A DNA stretch of 64,000 nucleotides from Dermatemys mawii. Lineage: Eukaryota; Chordata; Testudines; Dermatemydidae. Positions 56,867-64,000 of this stretch are shown in pieces. Each line of letters opens with the position of its first letter. Positions within the stretch are counted from its first letter, which is position 1. Location: NCBI GenBank assembly GCA_007922305.1, contig ML677476.1, forward strand, positions 60,675-124,674, in the 5' to 3' direction. Under the pieces are notes generated by a model that was not told the DNA's origin, searched no databases, and saw nothing but the letters and a program-made list of their open reading frames with translations. The position numbers were made by a program, and so were the translations under genes.

Positions 56867-58440
56867 TGACTACAGATAATTACATTCTGCATGCCTTAGT
56901 ACCCCTTGCACTTTCTACTCCCTTCACAGCCTGTCCAAACTCTTGTGTTACATTGTTGAGTGCTCTTTAATAGCTGCCACATTCCAGGTTGGAATTGGTT
57001 CTGTTTTCTATTCTGGGCAGGGTGATTTTATCATCCATATCCCTGATGTATCTCACAAGTGGGTGGGGAGCTGTGAAGCTGTTCACTAATATTCGTAATC
57101 TTTAGATGAACAGTGCTTGGGGAGTGCCAGGGTTAATTATTATTATTAGTGCCAGAGTGTCACTAACCTATTTCCGCAAACATTCCCATTCCCGAGTTAG
57201 CTTCTGGATCTCAGAAAAAAAGAGACGCTCTTGAAAAAAAAAAGAAAGAACCTTGTGAGTGTTAGGAGAAAACCCTTCCTACCTGAGCTTTTTTGAGAGA
57301 CTGTTTAGCTCTATTCATTTTCCGTTTCAATTGTATAAAACTACTGAAACAAAATAATTTATTAGCTCAGTTTTATTTGCAAGGAAGCTTCGGTTGCCCT
57401 TTATATTATTGTTGTATCTCAGGACAATGTTTCTTTACTTATGAGCAGATGTTTGAAATCCTGCAGGAGATTTTTATAAGACTATGGAAATGAACTTGGC
57501 ATGGGTACTGGTCTCCCAGGTGGAGCGGGTGAACACAAGCCTTCTTAGAAGTCTCAGATCAAGGCTAGTCAGAAAGAGCAACAGAGCCCAGCCACCAAAA
57601 GCCTAGTGCTTTGGTGACTGACAGGTACAGGCTCTTTCTGAAGCATAAAAAGGAATGCTAAATGATCTCCCTGACAGAATAAATCTTCTATTTGTTTGGT
57701 CTGGACCAGATGTGCTACAGGCTGATGTGGAAATGTCTGCTGATGCCAATCTCAGTTAAAATCACAATTTGGCAGCAGGTTATTTTTTTTCTTCTCTCTT
57801 TTTTTAAAAGATGCAAACCCATTTAGTCCTCTTAAAATATTTTCAGTAATGATTGCAGTTAATTGGGAAGGGTCCCTCTTAGGCATAACTGGAACCGCAA
57901 GGAGCTGCCTTGCGGGAGATGCAGCTGTACGTCAAAAAAGCCCCTGTAACCTTAGATGAGAAATGTGGGCTTGTCCCTCAAGGATTCCTCCATTAAGGCT
58001 CATGTCCTGTTCTAGTTTTACATGCTCTAGTCTAGCTTAATGCATGCCCAATGCTGGGGCCAGCACAGGTTTGCAGGACAATTCTACCTTAGATAGTTGG
58101 CAGAATTCTCAGGATTTGGGATAATGTCTTCAGCTTCCACAGTATCCAGGTGTGGGGTTAATCATCTATTTCCTTTTTAAAAACTGAGGATTTTAAGGAT
58201 ATGTCATGCAGTTTGTGCCTAATGAGATCTTCCCAAAGCACTGAATATTAGGGGACGGAGAGAGAGAAAGTGTGGTTTGATCAGTAAAACAAGCACATTC
58301 TTTCCTTGAATCAGAACAGGTCACAATGCCCCAGTAGTTTGATTCAGATACCATTCTTTACCACAGGGCCTGTTATCCTGTGGTAAAGAGACATTTGGAA
58401 ATGTTCAGATTCCCAGTTCAGAAAAAAGTAAAAGGGATTC
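56867..58440. other. No gene seen
   Basis: About 1.6 kb of unique DNA. An A-rich tract at 57230-57250 and T-rich at 57780-57805 are the only notable features. Confidence 0.45.
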
Positions 58441-58640
58441 ATAGGGTTAAAATTAAAAATTATTATTTATATTAAGATGGCATCTAGGGACCCGAGTCTA
58501 GGCCCTGTTGAGTTAAGCACTGTACATATACGGTGAGACTCAGCCTTTGGCCTACAGAGCTTAGGATGTAAGTGTCAAACAGATCACAACAGATGGACAA
58601 AACAGACATATGGGAGGGAGGCGGGTTGGGAGGATGAGGT
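58441..58640 (-). repeat. MIR/CORE-type SINE tail region
   Basis: 'attattatttatattaagatggcatctagggacccgagtctaggccctgttgagttaagcactgtacatat' and 'ctacagagcttaggatgtaag' follow the minus-strand order of the SINE tail ('attgtgctaggcactgtaca...'). Confidence 0.65.
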
Positions 58641-59749
58641 AACAAAATGATAGGGGTTTAAACAGCCTTGTTTCAGTGTTGGCAAAATACCAGCCACACC
58701 ATTTTGCCTTTCCAGTGGTTTCAGATTCATGGTCTGGAAGAAAATGGTTGATTTTCCATCTTACCAGTTTCCCCTGTCCATTAATGATGAATTCAAGCTT
58801 TAAAAAAATCTCCTTTTTCCCTTTAAATAATTCTTGCCCTGCTTCTAGCACCATGAGAGGAATAAAATAAATAAATCAATAAAACATCCAGTCCCCAGGT
58901 TCAGAATTGCAGGTAACACACACATGTGAAGGTGTTGTATGTGATAAATTATGGAGCCATTTAAAAATGCATTTATCATGAATCTGTGACCATCTCATCT
59001 GCCCGCTTCTCACAAACCCATTTCCCCAGGATTTATTCTAGCATGTCAGACCCCTGGGCAGCTTCTGACAGAAGCCTTTTCTTATCTGAAATTGAGGAGC
59101 CACAGCAATGTCATCTTCATTGCCCCAGAACGTGGTTTCTTTCAAATCACCAGCTCAGGCAAGATTCAGTCCTTGGGCCAGTGATAGTTTCTCTACATAT
59201 AAAAATGTTGCAGCTTTAATGTTTGTTAGTTGCTAGAAATGGGCACTTTATTTATCTCTTTTGGAAGGGGAGGTTCTCAGATTCTTAATGGGGCCCAACA
59301 GCTAATTGTAGCCCTGGAAGGACCCAAGATATCAGACTTTTAATCTGTGACAGGAAGAGGGCTAGAACACCACTGACTGCATCCTTTAAGATATTATATG
59401 GTAAGTGGAGCTAAGGGGTTTATGTGCCCAAGACATGAGTGAGAGAAGTGAGAGAGGGCTATATTGGCTCTGAGGAAGCATGAGGAATTGTTGCCTAAAA
59501 CAGTGTCCCCTACAAAACTGAATCTGGAAGTGAGCCCCTAGCTGCTTTGAGTCCAACTTGACTCTGCAGCAAATAGTCCAGAAACATGAGAACAGACTTT
59601 CTTATGGTATTTAAATGCTTCTGTTTCAACCCAGGACCTGGAAATGCAAAGGTGTGCAAAAACCGGGGGAAATTTTACAAGTTTGTTTTCAGAAACTGGC
59701 AAAAACTGGGAAAGTATGTGCGGTGTTATGGAATTGTACACTGTGTCTC
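58641..59749. other. No gene seen
   Basis: Unique DNA. The short frames have no family resemblance. Confidence 0.4.
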
Positions 59750-59960
59750 ACTACAGAACGAAATCTTCTTCTTGATCTCTGGGAAGAACTGGACTTGGGT
59801 AGCAGAGTGTGATAAAGCTTTTAAGAAGCTAATGAACCATTGCTAGTCTTAGAGATGTTAACACATTTTGACCAAGGTCTGCTAGCATACTTGCATGTGA
59901 TGCAGTTATATTCCACATCTCACTCACCAGAAAGAGGAAATCTTTAATTCTTAAGGAATT
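59750..59960 (+). pseudogene. Ty3/gypsy RT-RNase H junction fragment
   Basis: Encodes WTWVAECDKAFKKLMNHC (compare the WT-ECQKAFE-LK segment at the RT/RNase H boundary), then, after a frame change, ILACDAV (compare LACDAS, the start of RNase H, with its catalytic D). Only about 70 residues; stops and a frameshift present. No LTR nearby. Confidence 0.6.
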
Positions 59961-60295
59961 TGTAGAAATTGAATGGGAGTTATTAAGAATTACTATCAAC
60001 GTGCATAACGGTTATCAGTATTTGTATGGGTGAAGTTTTAATCTTTGAACAGATCACAATTATCTTGCATCACTCCTTATACCCTCACATGGTATTCAGT
60101 CCTTAGATGGCAGTGGAATGCAAAGATGAATGCTGTTGTAATCTGTCCATATCTTTGTTATCAGCCACACAAAGGACACATTACATGGAAATGCACAATC
60201 CAATCTCTACCAGCATCCTGGATCCTTCATGACTGGGGTGTCAATGAAGACAAGGCATATAAATTACTTTAAAGGTACAGAGGCATGACTTCATT

Positions 60296-60660
60296 ATGTT
60301 ATGGACTCAGATCAAACTTCAAAGCTTACACTACTTACCTGCAGATGCAGCCTTTGATACCATCTATCAAAAGGTGCTGTTCACCTACAGAAAAAGACCT
60401 ATTGGGAAAGGACGTGATAGCTCTATATTGGCTTGGCTCATTCCTCTCAAACAGATTTTAGGTATCTGCATCATGTTCTCAAGGGTCCTTGTATGTGGAA
60501 TCCCAAAACCATCAGTTCTGTCCTCTCTCCTTTTTAATGTACATATCAGAATCTTGTTAGTGGTTAAGAGATGCCACAGGCTCCAATCTCACCAAGGTGC
60601 TAACAGTGTCCAGCTATATATCTTCCCTGATGTGACAAAGGGAAACATTTTGTGATGCTA
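60296..60660 (+). pseudogene. L2-like LINE RT fragment
   Basis: The 119-codon frame includes DAAFDTIYQKVLF (motif A, compare LDLSAAFDTVDH), ILAWLIPLKQI, GIPKPSVLSSLLFNVHI (motif B, compare GVPQGSVLSPLLFNIY) and RLQSHQGANSVQLYIF (compare HQYADDTQLYLSF). The catalytic ADD has become GAN, so it is dead. Order and spacing fit an L2/CR1-L2 RT. Confidence 0.7.
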
Positions 60661-61402
60661 ACTATACAGCAGCCATAGACTAATCAAAGGCATTTGCTCT
60701 GACTGTTGAAATAGTGTGAGCACTTAAGATCTTATTATATGGGTCATTTCTTCTTGATAACCAAAAATAGCATAAAGTTCGCAATTGTTTTTATTACTCC
60801 CCCCCCTCCAAAAAAAAATTCAAAAACTAATTAGTGTTATTGAGTGACCAGTCTACCCACCAGATCATTGGTAAAATCCAGGCACACAAAAGCAAGGAAA
60901 TGAAGAGCTAAGGATGTCATCAATCTTATGTTGCCAGTGTGGAAAAGAGAACTCTGAATTTTTTAATATAGGAAAGTAGTAAGTGAATTTATGCTTAATC
61001 TAGTTGAATAAAGCTGTTTTTCAAAACCAGACATCAGTGGCATAGTAAATCGATGGGTTTTGAAAAGATCTGCAGGGGTCTCAAAATAGAGTTAGGAAAA
61101 GCAGGCAGGATCACCCAAGATTTACAAGCAAATGCCCTGAAAGGAAGCTTAGAGGGATAAGACAGCTGTTATTCCTGACCCAGACACATCAGTATTGAAC
61201 AAGGTGTGTCCCCAAGAAGGGGCAGGTATTGCACCAGTGAATAAACAAATTATTCTTATTCAGTACAAAGTAAGGCATATTTCATCAAAGTATAACAATC
61301 TGAACTCTGACTCCAACTGAACACTCTCCCTTCACCAGTAGTCTCAAACAAAAACACAAAGTCCTTTCTAAAAACACATATAAATGAAAAGTACTACTCT
61401 TA
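60661..61402. other. No gene seen
   Basis: Unique DNA with a short C8/A9 tract at 60798-60820. Confidence 0.45.
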
Positions 61403-61596
61403 CCAGGAGGGATAGCTCAGTGGTTTGAGTATTAGCCTCCTAAACCTGGTGTTGTGAGTTCAATTCTTAAGGGGGGCATTTAGGGAACTGGGTCAAATAT
61501 CTTTTGGATGATTTAATTGGGGATTGGTCCTGCTCTGAGCAAGAGATTGGACTAGATGATCTCCTGAGGTCTCTTCCACCCCTGATATTCTATGAA
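61403..61596 (+). repeat. tRNA-derived SINE with CR1-like tail (tortoise/Cry type)
   Basis: The head is tRNA-like: A-box region TAGCTCAGTGG at 61413-61423 and B-box region GAGTTCAATTC at 61456-61466, spaced as in a Pol III promoter. 61519-61596 ('gattggtcctgctctgagcaagagattggactagatgatctcctgagg...gatattctatga') matches the CR1 3' end at 28890-29180. A tRNA head with a CR1 tail is how this turtle SINE group is mobilised by CR1 machinery (established knowledge). Best single clue to the organism. Confidence 0.85.
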
Positions 61597-62439
61597 TGTG
61601 GTGTAAATTGACAGTGCTATTGACATCAATCGAACTGTGCCCATATGTGTCTCAGATGGGGTGTGTAAGCATTGCCCCTGTTCACCTAAATTCAGATATT
61701 TGAGCCAATCTGTATGAGACACCCTGATGGCTACTCTACCACTTTAAGGATCCACATTGTCTTTCCAACTCTGCCATAAACTTCCTTTGTAACTGCTGGC
61801 ATTTTGCTTAACTCCAACACAATCCTGAAATTTGATGTTTCTCATTTCCCCCATCTGAAAAATGCTCTCATGTACAATCCCCTTAGGACAAGGAGACATT
61901 TTGATGGGGAACAGAGAGGTAATTTGATCAGATTCTGGAATTTACTTTTATTTTTGAAAAGCAGCCCTGGCTAGTTTGGACATCAAAAATGAAAATATTC
62001 CACACCACTATGTTCTTTCTCTCAGCTTTATTGACCGAGAATCATGCTTAATTTTCCACTAAAGGAAATTTCTTTTAAAAAAATGACTATATGTGTTCTT
62101 GAAAATGTACTCTGGAAGGAGCTGGTCTTAAAATCTACCCAGGCTTCACATTTTGTAGTGTAATGTTTATTTCTGTTGTGGCGATCAGGGGTTACAAATT
62201 GGAAGTTACACATATTCCAGAAAGGAATCATTTAAAGTCTTTTAATCCCAAAAAGGATAGACTCAATTTAATGACAATTTTCAGAATGCATTTTAGTTGC
62301 CAATGTTATTAAGTCCTAAATGTTTGAAAGCATGTGGATTGTTCTCTTATCGGGGAGTGGAGAGCAGAAGTGGGGGGAAATCAAATAATGGAAATGAGAT
62401 TTCAATTTTAAGTATCCTTGTTTCAAGATCCTACGGCTG
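61597..62439. other. No gene seen
   Basis: Unique DNA. 61600-61640 has a fragment of the short palindromic repeat type. Confidence 0.4.
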
Positions 62440-62735
62440 GTATAACAAGATCCAATGGCTGAAAGATGAAACCAGACAAATTCAGACTAGAAATAAGATG
62501 CAAACTTTTATTAGGCAGGGTAATTAACCATTGGAACAATTTGCCAATGGTTATATTGGTTTCTCCATCAGTGGAAATTTATAAATCAAGACAGGATGTT
62601 TCTCTAGAAGATATGCTCTTGTTCAAACATGACCTAGGTCAGAGAAGTCTTATGGCCAGTGTTATACAGGAGGTTTGACTAATGATCACACAGGTCCTTT
62701 CTGGCCTTAGAATCCATGGTTCCATGCATCTACTA
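62440..62735 (+). mobile_element. CR1 LINE 3' end
   Basis: 'caaattcagactagaaataagatgcaaacttt' (ORF2 C-terminus, KFRLEIRCKL), then 'aattaaccattggaacaatttgcc' and the 3' end 'gttatacaggaggtttgactaatgatcacacaggtcctttctggccttagaatcc'. Same terminal subtype as 14459-14745 in the opposite orientation. Confidence 0.85.
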
Positions 62736-64000
62736 GACTGGTACCCAGAACCTAAACATTCAACAACTCAGGCTTCAATCATATCCCTTGAAGGAAGAAT
62801 GCTGTTCGCTGTCTCCTATTGAAACAACCTTATCTCTCTCTCTCTCTTTTTTTTTTTAAAGCTGCAGTGACCAAGATTTCAAAAAGTGACTAGTGATTTG
62901 GGGTGCCTCAGTTTCTGGGTGACCTTAAGAGGCCTGGTTTTCAAAGGTTGGGTGCTCACGCACATACACCGCCCCATGTTGCTCCAAAACCAATGGCAAA
63001 AAACCTCCCATTCACAAGAGGAATAGAATTGATCTGAAATCTATTGACCACAAAAACTATAACTTTGCTTAAATGCAACTTAGACTTCAGATACAGCTGG
63101 TGTGTGAGTTTTGAAGGAGATGTAACAATATGGAAAGTCTGGGGGTTAATTTATAAGATGCTTTAGAGCTAGACAGTCTCAAGGAAATATTCAAATCTCA
63201 AAATTTCAAATCAGGTTCTTCTAAAAATGATCTTTAACTCAAAAAATGTTTGGCAAATTTTCTTCATGCTTTGTAGAAGCATTCTCAGCACCCAGGTACT
63301 ACAGTGATGAAGGTCCTGTAAACTGAGAGATGACAGATTATCCTTTCCCTTCAGAGTACATCTGAAAATTGTCAGGGCAAATTAATTTTCCAAGTCAATA
63401 TTATTGAAGGACAAATATAGGGCCTTATAATAGAAGGACCTGAGCATGGACAGATCCAATTACAGTATTGTAGTTTTAATATGGAGCAGTTACTGACTTT
63501 CACTACTGTAAAATGAGTTACAGGGTTTGTCCCCGTACTACTGGAGAGATGTTCACATAACAGAAAGCCCAAAGACAAAAAGGTACAGGGCATGAACTTC
63601 CTCTCTCACCTTTACAAGACATCCTTACAGGTCTGTGTTGAGTCACTTTTTCACAGCAGTGTGAAAATGATATCACTGCTGCTGAACTTCCTGCTGGATA
63701 AATAATAGAGGATTTTATTTTCCAGGGCTGCCAGTGGAACTAAATCCATTACAAAATATTGTTTGTTATCTTACAGAAAATTACAACAATTGAAAAGAAC
63801 AGCCAATACCTAACACTTTGCAACAGTACCCTTCTGTTTCCTATTTCTACTCTCTTTCTTTATTGGCAAAGAACATATCCATCAAAACAGGATCTTTATT
63901 TACAGATGGTTCATCTGCTCCTTCTGCACCAAGAACAATGGAAGAGAAGTATTTAAAATCAGTGTGACGTAAGCTGCATTGTTGCTAAATAAAATGTAAC
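62736..64000. other. No gene seen
   Basis: Unique DNA to the end of the window, with a (CT)n/T tract at 62833-62858. No recognised protein or repeat. Confidence 0.45.

Noticed and set aside
61403..61480. Functional tRNA gene
   Set aside because: The A and B boxes are present but the acceptor stem and cloverleaf do not close and the sequence continues into a CR1-like tail, so it is a SINE.

Overview
The window looks like non-coding genomic DNA from a turtle, most likely a cryptodire. The evidence is its repeats. Several CR1 LINE copies are present, some with the ATTCTATG-type 3' end. At 61.4 kb there is a tRNA-derived SINE whose tail matches that CR1 end, as described for the tortoise/Cry SINE group. 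Penelope-like elements (PLEs) carry GIY-YIG endonuclease and hammerhead-ribozyme termini. There are also old MIR/CORE-type SINEs, hAT-type MITEs and Ty3/gypsy-type LTRs. I found no host exon, no bacterial-style gene and no CRISPR array. Every protein-like segment I recognise belongs to a decayed transposable element, so the window is probably intergenic or deep intronic. Family names are from memory and were not checked against a repeat library. Two 10-N gaps (21318-21327 and 42609-42618) interrupt tandem repeats.

Layout. 0-11 kb: mostly unique AT-rich DNA with scattered MIR-like SINEs and short palindromic elements. 11.1-12.4 kb: a frameshifted CR1. 14.5-17.5 kb: a CR1 3' end, then a PLE, a non-LTR reverse transcriptase of another clade and a Ty3/gypsy RNase H-integrase remnant with an LTR-like tail. 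18.6-22.5 kb: an older dispersed repeat split by a solo LTR with a perfect 5-bp target-site duplication (TSD), then a head-to-head PLE whose RT motif is tandemly amplified and which also holds half an LTR. 24.7-28.1 kb: a hAT-type MITE, a gypsy-type LTR split by the best-preserved CR1, and a degenerate tandem array split by another solo LTR. 28.7-45 kb: short SINEs, CR1 ends, MITEs and microsatellites. 45.4-47.1 kb: another LTR and a 183-bp inverted PLE insertion with a perfect 13-bp TSD. 51.7-56.9 kb: a solo LTR with TSD TATGG, a decayed hAT transposase gene of about 637 codons and a second large head-to-head PLE. 59.7-62.7 kb: gypsy and L2-like fragments, the tRNA-derived SINE and a CR1 3' end.

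The most interesting signal is the recurrent PLE architecture. Five hammerhead-ribozyme-like motifs occur at four loci, and three of those loci are head-to-head (5' to 5') inverted structures. No two of the five motifs share all of their changes, and every one differs from the intact catalytic core at one or more positions. I see no gene set working as a pathway. The biology here is the layered history of transposon insertions.
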